The notes under the pieces were generated by a model that was not told the origin of the DNA, did not search any database, and saw only the letters and a program-made list of their open reading frames with translations. 64,000 bases of DNA from Oscillibacter sp. (GTDB taxonomy: Bacteria > Bacillota > Clostridia > Oscillospirales > Oscillospiraceae). Within the stretch, counting starts at the first letter, position 1. The number at the start of each line of letters is the position of its first letter. The stretch lies in NCBI GenBank assembly GCA_014799925.1, contig JAAVHC010000042.1, positions 12,322 through 76,321 of the forward strand, read 5' to 3'. Below, one piece after another: positions 43,206-51,629 of the stretch. A program made the position numbers and the translations under genes.

Positions 43206-45342
43206 TCGTCATGCGGTGGGAATAGGCATTATATACGGTGCGGACATCCTCTCCGGAGGGAGCATACTCCACCCAGTAGGTGACGTAGCCGATTTTCAGA
43301 TGGCAGATCCGGTGGCCGCTCTCCAGATCCACCAGATACCTGCTCTCTTTTTCGCAGGTCTCAATGGCCTGGGCCAGATCCTCTTCCAGAATCAGGTCGC
43401 CGCTCATTCTGGCCGCTACCCGCTCCTCCATTTCCAGCTTCAGCATCGTATGTTCCTCCCGTTCCTGTGTTTCTCCCGTTGGATACGCCGTCAGGAGCGC
43501 TCTTTTGAGCGCCCGGCGGTTATTTCTGCGCTCTGTCGCTGTAGGCGGACGGCGGAGGCCGTCGTTGATGCCGCAGATCAGGTCCAGTATATGGCGGCAG
43601 CTCTTGCCCCGGGAGGAAAAAATATCCCGGCAGTTTGTGCAGTAGGTGATATACGGCAGATCGCTCTGTTCCGCCTGCTCAGCCGCCTGCGTCTTGACGA
43701 CCACCGGATTCACCGCGTAGCCGTGGCCGCCCCAGCTGCAGCACTGCGCCATACCCTTTGCGTATTTCAATTCCTCCAGAGGGATGCCGCTGCGGGACAC
43801 AAGGGAGCGGACTACGCTCTGGATTTCAGGAAAGTCCCGGCTGGAACAGGGATCGAACACTGCCGCTGTCAGCGCGTCAGACTTCGGTTCAATTTCCAAC
43901 AGCTCATAGACAATCTTTACTGGAATATCCGGCATGTACTCCCGGAAGACCCGGTAGCAGGACGGGCAGGAGACCAGCACAACAGGCTTTCCGGCCCGCT
44001 CCCAGAAGCCGCGGATCATCTCATGCTCCCGGGCGAAAGCCTCCGCCTCTCCGGCCCACAGGGCCGGCGCGCCGCAGCAGCGCAGGAGCAGGGCGGTCTC
44101 CGGATACTTGGACAGCAGCTTTTCGTAGGTCATGGTCACATACCGGGGATCGGACCCGCCAGACTGGCAGCCAGGGAAAAAGAGGTAGCTGCACACCGCC
44201 TGCGGCTGATAAAAGTATGCAGCCTGGGGGCCGTTGGAAAAGGCCATGTCCCGCAGCCAGTATTCATGGTGCGCCGGCGGCAGCAGCCCCTTGGAGCACA
44301 GCTCCGTCCTGGAGCGCAGTAAAAACGCGCCGATGTCAATCTGAGAAGGGCAGACCGTTTTGCACAGCCCACAGAAATTGCAGGCCCCGATCTCCCGCAT
44401 CCCGGCCCGGCCCTGGGTTTCCGGAAATACGTTCAGCGCAAGCCCTACGTCCTTGGACAGATCTCTGGGCGTCTGCCCATACTGCCGCAGCAGTACGCAC
44501 TCCTGCATACACGCGGAGCAGTCGCACCGGGTACACCGGGCGGCCTCCTGCCGGGCCTCGCCCTTGGAGAGAGGCTCCCGCCTCCTCTTCAGAGGAGCCG
44601 CCTCCTCTCCGGAGGAGCGCTCCATTTGCAGGGGCTTCTTCCGCCCTGTTTTCAGGAACCACTCGATGGCGTCCGCGGCCCGCGTCCCTTCCGCCAGCGC
44701 CTCCACCGGGGAGAGTCCCTCCGGGGCCCGGAACACGCGGGGGTCCTCCTCCCGCAGGCTTACGCCGGACGAAAGGTATACCGCGTCAAATTCCAATTCT
44801 GACAGGTGCTCTACCGGATGGCCGGTATGAAACTGACAGGAGGTAAACTGGAATTCCTGTAAAACAGCCGGCTCGAACTTCTCCCGGGGCAGCGTCTCCT
44901 CCAGCTCCGAACAGATCCGGTCCTTCTTCTCAAAAACTGAGACGCTGTAATTGAGCACAGCCAGCCGCCGGGCGCAGGAAAGCCCGGACAGCCCCGCGCC
45001 CACAATGGCAATGCGCTCCTTTTTTTCCGGAAGGTTGTACTGGACCGGAGCGGTGGAGCGCGCATAGGCCATGGATGCCTGCTCCAGGGCCGGCATGTCC
45101 ACCGCCTGTTCCAATACCGTCCGGCAGGCGTTCCCGCAGGGAGCGGGGCAGATCTGCCACACAAGCGCCGGGAATCCCACCGCCTCCCGGTACAGGTTGA
45201 ACGCCCCGTGAAAGCTCCCCTTTTTAAGTTTTCCCAGAAAGTCCCGGATATTCAGCGAAAACGGGCAGGCGCTGCTGCACGGGGGTTCCTTTCCGTGGAG
45301 ACACCGCAGTTCAATTTCGTTGCTCGCTACATCGTGTTCCAT
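43180..45342 (-). CDS. Flavin/dicluster Fe-S oxidoreductase with CCG domains
   Basis: 720 aa from MEHDVASNEI. Order: GltD-type N-terminal Cys cluster (PPCSSACPF, CPAPCGNAC), FAD-binding IAIVGAGLSGLSCARRLA near 140, two 4Fe-4S motifs (CTRCDCSACMQEC near 310; CNFCGLCKTVCPSQ near 355), then HdrB-like CCG motifs (FFPGCQSGG ... LLRCCGAP, and QCCSWGGHGYA), and a 90-residue C-terminal piece. It probably moves electrons between NAD(P)H or a flavin and a low-potential partner for Mop or TrsS. The stop overlaps the convergent CoA-ligase gene by 26 bases. Family: pyridine nucleotide-disulfide oxidoreductase/dicluster-binding protein. Confidence 0.8.
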   Translation of the reverse strand: MEHDVASNEIELRCLHGKEPPCSSACPFSLNIRDFLGKLKKGSFHGAFNLYREAVGFPALVWQICPAPCGNACRTVLEQAVDMPALEQASMAYARSTAPVQYNLPEKKERIAIVGAGLSGLSCARRLAVLNYSVSVFEKKDRICSELEETLPREKFEPAVLQEFQFTSCQFHTGHPVEHLSELEFDAVYLSSGVSLREEDPRVFRAPEGLSPVEALAEGTRAADAIEWFLKTGRKKPLQMERSSGEEAAPLKRRREPLSKGEARQEAARCTRCDCSACMQECVLLRQYGQTPRDLSKDVGLALNVFPETQGRAGMREIGACNFCGLCKTVCPSQIDIGAFLLRSRTELCSKGLLPPAHHEYWLRDMAFSNGPQAAYFYQPQAVCSYLFFPGCQSGGSDPRYVTMTYEKLLSKYPETALLLRCCGAPALWAGEAEAFAREHEMIRGFWERAGKPVVLVSCPSCYRVFREYMPDIPVKIVYELLEIEPKSDALTAAVFDPCSSRDFPEIQSVVRSLVSRSGIPLEELKYAKGMAQCCSWGGHGYAVNPVVVKTQAAEQAEQSDLPYITYCTNCRDIFSSRGKSCRHILDLICGINDGLRRPPTATERRNNRRALKRALLTAYPTGETQEREEHTMLKLEMEERVAARMSGDLILEEDLAQAIETCEKESRYLVDLESGHRICHLKIGYVTYWVEYAPSGEDVRTVYNAYSHRMTIKAEYGAE

Positions 45343-45413
45343 AGTTGACAGCCTTTCTGTTGCAAATCTCCTGCATGGCTCACTTCCGGGCTTATAGCCC
45401 GAAAATAATATTG

Positions 45414-45453
45414 GCGCCGCCCTGCCGCTCAAGCTGAGCCAGCAGGGCGGCGC
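45414..45453 (-). terminator. Terminator after the Mop gene
   Basis: Perfect 12-bp stem GCGCCGCCCTGC / GCAGGGCGGCGC with an inner GCTCA/TGAGC hairpin, followed on the minus strand by CAATATTATTTT. It ends the methyltransferase-transporter-Mop transcript before the oxidoreductase gene. Confidence 0.85.
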
Positions 45454-45505
45454 GCTGCATAGGGAAAGAGGAGTATAGAATCCTGATACCTTTTAAGAAA
45501 AAACG

Positions 45506-48466
45506 TTACAGCTCAACAATGCCCTTGGCTTCGCCGGCCTCGTCCTTTTTCTCCTCCTGAGCGGGCTTGGCGGGTTCCGCAGCGGTCATGGAGGCGATCA
45601 GCCGGGCTACCCAGTCCGCCGGGACCGGGGTATCCATCAGCTCCTCCAGCTCATCGTAGAAGTCAGAACCCAGGAAGTAGGGCGCGGGCGGCTCTGTCGT
45701 CTGACCGGCCGCTACCTGGTCCAGGCCCCTCTTCACCGTCTCGGGACGGGCGGGAATGTTATAGACCCGCACGCCGGTCGCGTCATGGATGCCGTTCAGG
45801 AATGCGTTGTGCTCACCGGAGAAGAAGCACTCAGACAGGCCGTTGGACCCGAAGGGACCGGCCGGACAGGGATCGTCCTCGATCCAGACGACTTCCATGT
45901 GGTCCGGAACCTCCTCAATGGAGGGCAGGCCCGCGCCGATGATGTTGCCGTGGCGCTTGACATCGTCATAGTCTTCCGTGAGGGCATACCCGATATTCTG
46001 GGCGTAGCCGCCGTAGACCTGGCCCTCCGCCGAGAGCCGGTTGGCGATCTTGCCGCAGTCCGCCCAGGTCTTGACGCTCAGGACCCTGGTCTTGCCGGTG
46101 GCGGTGTCCACGCCCACCTCGGCTACGCAGAAGCCGATCATCGGTTTGGGCTGCCAGCCGCCCAGGCCGGTGCTGTAGTCAATCTTCACATAATTCTGGG
46201 GCGTGATAGTGAAGTGGCCCAGGAAGGAGGTCTGGAGGCCCTCCGCCTTCAGTTCCTCATAAGTACGGTAGGTCCCGTCCGGCTTTTTCAGCTCTTCCAG
46301 CATCAGCCTGGCGGCCTCACGGATTGCGCCGCCGTTCATGAAGTGGGAGCGGCTGCCGGCGGAAATGCCGCTGTTGGGGCAATCCTGGGAGTCGTTGATG
46401 TCCAGTACGATGTCCTCCGGGTTCACGCCCATGGGCTTGAGGGCCTCCAGTGCGCTGGAGAGGCTGCCGATGTCGCCGCCCTGTCCCATCTCGTGGTAGG
46501 TGTTGTAGACGTAGATCTTGTTGTCCTCTTTGATCTCCAGACGTGCCTCCGCCTTGTCCTTGTTGCTCCCCAGGGGGATGAAGAACATGGGCGCGATTCC
46601 CACGCCGCGCCTGAACTCCGGCGTGGTCTCCCTGGCGGCGCGCTCCTTGCACTCGTGGTAGTAGGGCCGCGCCATATCCATGATCCGCTGGTACTGGGTG
46701 CAGTCAAAGGTCTCGTTGCAGACGGAGACGTCGCCATCCTTGAGGATGTTCTGATAACGGAACTCAAAGGGATCCATTCCCAGTTTCTCCGCCATCATAT
46801 CCATCATGCCCTCCATGGCGGTGCTGACCTGAGGAATGCCATATCCGCGCCATGCCGTGGTGTGGTTGTGGTTGGTCGTCACCATGCGCACCACGCCGCG
46901 CACGTTGGGGATCCGGTAGGGTACGCCGAAGTGCATGTACTTGGTCATAATGGAGTCCGCGCCCTCCACATAGGCGCCGTGATCGACCGCCAGGTCATAC
47001 TCCAGAGCCGTCAGCTTACCGTTCTCGTCGCAGCCCAGCCGGCAGTTGGTGTACATGGAGGACCGTTTGCCGGCGTAGTGCTGATGCTCCTCCCAGGTCA
47101 TGACCAGAGAGACGGGATGGCCGGTGATCACGCAGGCCGCGCCGGCCAGCGCAAAGGAAGCGGGGTCAATGGACCAGCCGAAGCTGGCGCCCACCGCGCC
47201 GTGCTGCATCACACGCAGGCCCTTTTCCTCCACGCCGATGCCCTTTCCGATGGTCATCAGGTTGGGGTATACCGCCTGGGTCTTGCAGGAGATGGCCAGC
47301 TTGCCCTCCTCATCCCGGTAGGCGATAACGATATCGCCCTCCATGCTCAGATGGGGCTGGCGGGAGGTCTTGAAACGTCCGGAGACCTCGTGGGCAGAGG
47401 CACGGATGATCTCGTCCGCGTCCTCGCCCATAGCGGTGTGCTGGGTGATGAACATATTGGGATATCCGGGATGGATCTCCACCGCGCCGGGCGCAACCGC
47501 CTCCAGCGGATTCATGTACTCAGGCAGCTGCTCGTACTCCATCCTGACCTTTTTGGCCGCTTCCCGCGCGTGGTCCACGCTGTCCGCCACCACCAGGCCG
47601 ATGACGTCGCCCCAGCGAAGGATTTTCTTCTCACTGAGGACCGGGCGCGTAGGCGCTGTGATCTTGGAGCGGGGATGGGCCACATACTGGTTGATCAGGT
47701 TGTTTCCTCCGGCGGCATAGATGTCCTTCGCGGTGATCACCTTCACCACGCCGGGCATCTTTTCCGCCTCGGAGGTATCAATGCTCAGAATGTTGGCATG
47801 ATGGGTCACCCTGGGCTGCACCAGGGCCACGTGCAGCAGATCAGAGGGCAGCTTCAGGCTCATGTCCTCGCCGTAATCCACCGTACCGGTCACCTTGCCG
47901 AGGGCGCTGGGCCGGGGCAGGGTGGAGCCGTAATACTCGCCCTTGCAGTCCTCATTGCGGAAGGTGATGTCCTCCATGGAGGCCTCGCCCCGCATGACCT
48001 TCGCCGCGGCCATCACCGCGTCCACGATCTGCTTGTAACCCGTGCAGCGGCAGTAGTTCCGGTTCTTCTTGAACCAGGCGCGCACCTCTTCCCGGGTGGG
48101 ATCGGGGTTCTCCTGGAGCAGCTGATACGCGGACACAATAAAGCCCGGGGTACAGAAGCCGCACTGTACGCCGCCGTAGTACATGAACGCCTGCTGCAGC
48201 GGGTGGAGGTGCATCGGCGTACCTACGCCCTCAATGGTGATGATCTTTGCAAACTCCGGAATGGTTTTCATTTTCCTGGTGCAGCTGCGCACCACCTTCC
48301 CGTCCACCAGGACGGAGCAGACGCCGCACACACCGATGCCGCATCCGATCTTCACACCGGTCAGTCCGATCCGGCGCAGGACGTCCGCCAGAGTGTCCTT
48401 TTCCAGATCAAATACCACCATTCTGTTGGCGCCGTTGATGTTCAGCCACAGCTTTTTATATGCCAT
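45506..48466 (-). CDS. mop: Molybdenum aldehyde oxidoreductase, Mop type
   Basis: 986 aa in one chain. First [2Fe-2S]: C42, C47, C50, C62 in KIGCGIGVCGVCSVLVDGK. Second: C102, C105, C139, C141 (QCGFCTPG, NYCRCTG). The long Mo-binding region follows, ending with PAGPFGSNGLSECFFS, where the Glu matches the catalytic Glu of Desulfovibrio Mop in GVGE. It oxidises an aldehyde to an acid. No separate FAD subunit is present. It shares a transcript with two GPH transporters and corrinoid methyltransferases. An acidic C-terminal tail (EEKKDEAGE) is extra. It is unlike the three-subunit xanthine dehydrogenases usual in Clostridia. Confidence 0.9.
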   Translation of the reverse strand: MAYKKLWLNINGANRMVVFDLEKDTLADVLRRIGLTGVKIGCGIGVCGVCSVLVDGKVVRSCTRKMKTIPEFAKIITIEGVGTPMHLHPLQQAFMYYGGVQCGFCTPGFIVSAYQLLQENPDPTREEVRAWFKKNRNYCRCTGYKQIVDAVMAAAKVMRGEASMEDITFRNEDCKGEYYGSTLPRPSALGKVTGTVDYGEDMSLKLPSDLLHVALVQPRVTHHANILSIDTSEAEKMPGVVKVITAKDIYAAGGNNLINQYVAHPRSKITAPTRPVLSEKKILRWGDVIGLVVADSVDHAREAAKKVRMEYEQLPEYMNPLEAVAPGAVEIHPGYPNMFITQHTAMGEDADEIIRASAHEVSGRFKTSRQPHLSMEGDIVIAYRDEEGKLAISCKTQAVYPNLMTIGKGIGVEEKGLRVMQHGAVGASFGWSIDPASFALAGAACVITGHPVSLVMTWEEHQHYAGKRSSMYTNCRLGCDENGKLTALEYDLAVDHGAYVEGADSIMTKYMHFGVPYRIPNVRGVVRMVTTNHNHTTAWRGYGIPQVSTAMEGMMDMMAEKLGMDPFEFRYQNILKDGDVSVCNETFDCTQYQRIMDMARPYYHECKERAARETTPEFRRGVGIAPMFFIPLGSNKDKAEARLEIKEDNKIYVYNTYHEMGQGGDIGSLSSALEALKPMGVNPEDIVLDINDSQDCPNSGISAGSRSHFMNGGAIREAARLMLEELKKPDGTYRTYEELKAEGLQTSFLGHFTITPQNYVKIDYSTGLGGWQPKPMIGFCVAEVGVDTATGKTRVLSVKTWADCGKIANRLSAEGQVYGGYAQNIGYALTEDYDDVKRHGNIIGAGLPSIEEVPDHMEVVWIEDDPCPAGPFGSNGLSECFFSGEHNAFLNGIHDATGVRVYNIPARPETVKRGLDQVAAGQTTEPPAPYFLGSDFYDELEELMDTPVPADWVARLIASMTAAEPAKPAQEEKKDEAGEAKGIVEL

Positions 48467-48531
48467 CGTTGTTTCTCCTTTCAGCGGGCGTGTGCCCGCT
48501 ATACATCAGATGTCTCTGTTTTTCGTTCCTG

Positions 48532-49929
48532 TCAGCCGGATACTTCACCCTTTTCCAGGCGGCGTGTCCGCTGCTCATAAATCTTTTGCATAATCTCCGG
48601 ATCCACCTTGTAAAACAACATGACCACCACACTGGCCAGGATGATCGCCGTGCTGCCATAGATCATCAGATCGGAGATGCCCTGGACGATCTCCGGCGTT
48701 ATCGGCGCGCTGCTGGAATAGCCGATCGCCACCAGTCCGAAGGACGCGATCGCGCCTCCCAAAATCTGGGAAAAGCGCAGCGCGGTCCCGCCAATCGAGG
48801 AGGTAAACGCCCGGGCATGAACGCCCGCAACATACTCGTTGTAGTCTGCGATCTCCATCATGAACGCGGGGATAAAAGCGCCGGAGAAAATCTCAAAAAA
48901 CCCCTTCACTGCTACCAGAACCAGAAAGGCCGCCGGCGCGTTTGCGGTAAAGCGCATGGAGAGGATGCAAACGCACGCCGCCAGAGAGCCGACAATGAAC
49001 ATCGGCTTCTTCCCGTAGGTGTTCGCCAGCCTCCGTCCGAAGAAGTGGCTGATCAGGCCGGAGAAGGTGACCACGGACAGATAGACGGACATCAATCCCG
49101 GATCGTTCATCACATAGGTGAAATAGTACACCAACAGGGACGGCAGCACTGTGGAAGCCGCCTCCCGCAGTGAAACCACCAGGAAGAAAACGCACATGGG
49201 CCGCGAAAATACCTTCCGCATATCCGCCAGCCCCATGGGCTTCTGCGGTTCCTCCTTCGCGCGGAGCCGCTCGTTATCGAAAGGCCTGGTGATACGGCTG
49301 ACCACCAGCATACAGATTACGATGATGCCGCCATAAACCAGCGCGGACATCGTGTAGCCCATGGCCGGCGTGGAAAATCCGTTGAGCAGGCGCACGCAGA
49401 CGAAGCTGAAGCACAGTCCCGCCACAGAGCCCATCTGGGCGGAAGCGCTGTTGAGCATGATCGTATCCTGTGGATTCCGGCCCAGAGGCCCCAGCAGGGA
49501 GCGGTAGGCTACCCACATCAGGTTATAGCCCCAATACGCCGTCAGGTACGCGGCGACAAACAGCACCGCTTTCCACACGACCGGCAGGTCAAAGGCCGTA
49601 TAAAACAGCACCGTACCGATCAGCAGGATGATGCTGCCGATCACGATCCATGGGCGGAACTGCCCGCTTTTCCGGGGCCGCCGGTCAATGTAGATCCCGG
49701 CGTAGATCATTGTAACGGCCTCCAGCCATTGCACACCGCTGTAGAGCACAGCCGCCAGCGTCATGGGGAGCCGCAGGATGTCGGTCAAAAAGACCATGAG
49801 ATAATAGGAGACGAAAAACAGAAAAAAAGTAAACCCAAACTCCCCCAACGCGTACCCATAGGCAAAAAGAACGCTGTGTGTCGGCTTGTTTGCGGAGACC
49901 TTCACGTCAATACCTGCCCTTCCCTTCAT
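48532..49929 (-). CDS. GPH-family sugar/substrate symporter 2
   Basis: About 465 aa from the ATG at 49929; the start is uncertain because no good ribosome site is seen, and a GTG or TTG 20-25 bases further in is possible. About 12 membrane segments; the family motif is seen in AYWGYNLMWVAYRSLLGPLG and IADYNEYVAGVHARAF, which is the GPH (glycoside-pentoside-hexuronide:cation symporter) pattern. It may bring in a glycoside or methoxylated aromatic. It lies between the second GPH gene and Mop in one transcript. Confidence 0.8.
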   Translation of the reverse strand: MKGRAGIDVKVSANKPTHSVLFAYGYALGEFGFTFFLFFVSYYLMVFLTDILRLPMTLAAVLYSGVQWLEAVTMIYAGIYIDRRPRKSGQFRPWIVIGSIILLIGTVLFYTAFDLPVVWKAVLFVAAYLTAYWGYNLMWVAYRSLLGPLGRNPQDTIMLNSASAQMGSVAGLCFSFVCVRLLNGFSTPAMGYTMSALVYGGIIVICMLVVSRITRPFDNERLRAKEEPQKPMGLADMRKVFSRPMCVFFLVVSLREAASTVLPSLLVYYFTYVMNDPGLMSVYLSVVTFSGLISHFFGRRLANTYGKKPMFIVGSLAACVCILSMRFTANAPAAFLVLVAVKGFFEIFSGAFIPAFMMEIADYNEYVAGVHARAFTSSIGGTALRFSQILGGAIASFGLVAIGYSSSAPITPEIVQGISDLMIYGSTAIILASVVVMLFYKVDPEIMQKIYEQRTRRLEKGEVSG

Positions 49930-49935
49930 ACCGTC

Positions 49936-49966
49936 GTACGGTGCAGCCGGAAGGACTGCACCGTAC
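49936..49966 (-). promoter_or_regulatory. Hairpin between the two GPH transporter genes
   Basis: Perfect 11-bp stem GTACGGTGCAG / CTGCACCGTAC with a 9-base loop, just upstream of the second transporter start at 49929. There is no T-tract, so it may control translation or mRNA stability rather than termination. Confidence 0.5.
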
Positions 49967-49995
49967 AAATTGTTCCCTCGAAATCCTGTTTACTT

Positions 49996-51369
49996 TTACT
50001 TTTGCGCAGCGTGCAGCCTGGCAGCCTTCTCCGCGCGGAACGCGTCAACTTCCTTCTCGTCGATCCTATAGAAGATGAAGCACAGAGCGGAAAGGATGCA
50101 GACCGCGGCGGGCGCAAAGGCCATCAGATAGGTAATGCTGTTGATGATAGTGGGAGTCACCTCGGCGGTGGCGCTGAAGCCGACAGCCGCCAGGGAGAAG
50201 GAGGCGATGGTGGCGGACAGGGCCGAACCGAAACGGATGGTGGTGCCGGCAATGGACTGGATCACCGCGCGGGCGTCCGTCTCACCCTTCATCTCCTTGT
50301 AGTCCGCGATATCGTTGGCGAACACGGGGATCAGCATACCGCCCACCACGCTGAAGCAGCCGATGGCCACGCGGATGATCAGGAAGGGGATGGAGGTCTT
50401 GCCGATAAAGGCAATGAGCATATAGAGCACGCCGGTAAGGATGGAGAAGTAGATGAACGCCTTCTTCTTGCCCATGTTGTTGCAGATGATCTTGCTCAGC
50501 CACGCGCCGATCAGACCGGCCACGGAGCCGGCGGTCACGGAGATGCTCAGAATGACGGGGTCATTGAGGACATACTGGGTGAAGTAGGCCAGCAGGGTCA
50601 TAAAGAAGCCCAGGTGGCAGTTGTTGAGAATCATCGCAAAGAAGAAGGGGATGGTGGGACCGGTCATGGCCTTCAGGAAGCTGCCCTTGGGCTGCTTGGG
50701 CGCATTGGCCGCCTTGGGCGCCGCCTCCTGGGGCAGATCATACTTACGGGTAAGGAAGAACATGCCGATGGTGCCGCCCAGGATGAACAGGCCGTACAGC
50801 AGGGCCGTCATGGTGTAGCTGCCGCCCAGGAAGTTCATGATGGGGGTGTTGACCACGCCGAAGATCAGGCCGCCCAGGGTGCTGCCCTGCTGGGCCATCA
50901 TGGCCAGGGAGTTGGCGTCCGCCGCGTTGCCGCTGAGGGGACCCACCAGGGAGCGCTCGGCAACCCACAGGCAGTTGTAGGAGATGGACTGCACCACGAA
51001 CAGAATCACGAACACCGCGCCTGCGGCGCTCTGGCTCAGACCCAGATTGCTGAACAGCAGCGGGAAGGAGATGGACATCCCGATGCCGCCGATCACGGCC
51101 CAGCTGCAGAATTTCCCGCACTTCTTAAAAGTGACGCGGTCCACGATCCCGCCGGCCAGCATCATGGTCACCACGTTGCCCCAGACGGACAGCGTATTCA
51201 CCAGCGCGGACACGCCTGTGCTCAGCTGAAGCACGTTGGTCAGATAGAACAGGCGGAAGTACGCCAGGAACATCAGATAGAAGGTGTTCAGGAACATGCC
51301 AAAGAAACCGTACAGCAGCAGCTGGCTCTGCTTCAGAGTCGGTTTTTGCGCTTGAATCTTGTTTTCCAT
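49996..51369 (-). CDS. GPH-family sugar/substrate symporter 1
   Basis: 457 aa from MENKIQAQKP, with AAGGAGG nine bases before the ATG. About 12 membrane segments; conserved NCLWVAERSLVGPLSGN and FANDIADYKEMKGETDARA mark the GPH family. It is a close relative of the next transporter, suggesting duplication for two substrates or a pair. It is co-transcribed with the corrinoid methyltransferase genes. Confidence 0.85.
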   Translation of the reverse strand: MENKIQAQKPTLKQSQLLLYGFFGMFLNTFYLMFLAYFRLFYLTNVLQLSTGVSALVNTLSVWGNVVTMMLAGGIVDRVTFKKCGKFCSWAVIGGIGMSISFPLLFSNLGLSQSAAGAVFVILFVVQSISYNCLWVAERSLVGPLSGNAADANSLAMMAQQGSTLGGLIFGVVNTPIMNFLGGSYTMTALLYGLFILGGTIGMFFLTRKYDLPQEAAPKAANAPKQPKGSFLKAMTGPTIPFFFAMILNNCHLGFFMTLLAYFTQYVLNDPVILSISVTAGSVAGLIGAWLSKIICNNMGKKKAFIYFSILTGVLYMLIAFIGKTSIPFLIIRVAIGCFSVVGGMLIPVFANDIADYKEMKGETDARAVIQSIAGTTIRFGSALSATIASFSLAAVGFSATAEVTPTIINSITYLMAFAPAAVCILSALCFIFYRIDEKEVDAFRAEKAARLHAAQK

Positions 51370-51448
51370 ACTTGGACCCTCCTTGTGATCCACACATTTT
51401 ATTATTTTTCTATGTTACTGCCGGGGACACCCATGCGGCCCGCCCGCC

Positions 51449-51610
51449 TCACTGGCGGACAAGCGTGCCGATCAGGTTAAAGACAAAGTTCTTCCGCGCC
51501 TCCATGTTGTCCGCCAGAGCCGGCGGGAGGGGAAGCCGCAGGTGCTCCGCCAGATATTCCAGTCCCTCGGGGTAGCTGGTGATCACAGCGTCCTTGTTCT
51601 TTTCTTCCAT
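51449..51610 (-). CDS. Small protein in methyltransferase operon, 53 aa
   Basis: The start at MEEKNKDAV has AAGGAGG upstream. It is hydrophilic and helical: ITSYPEGLEYLAEHLRLPLP then ALADNMEARKNFVFNLI. I do not recognise it. It lies 19 bases after the UroD-like gene and upstream of the first transporter, so it is likely a real small operon member, perhaps an accessory or regulatory peptide of the methyl-transfer system. Confidence 0.55.
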   Translation of the reverse strand: MEEKNKDAVITSYPEGLEYLAEHLRLPLPPALADNMEARKNFVFNLIGTLVRQ

Positions 51611-51629
51611 AGCGTCGTCCTCCTTCCGG

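Noticed and set aside
45785..51480. Long plus frames (931 and 583 codons) opposite Mop and the GPH transporter
   Set aside because: His/Val/Gly-rich antisense shadows of clearly identified minus-strand enzymes and transporters.
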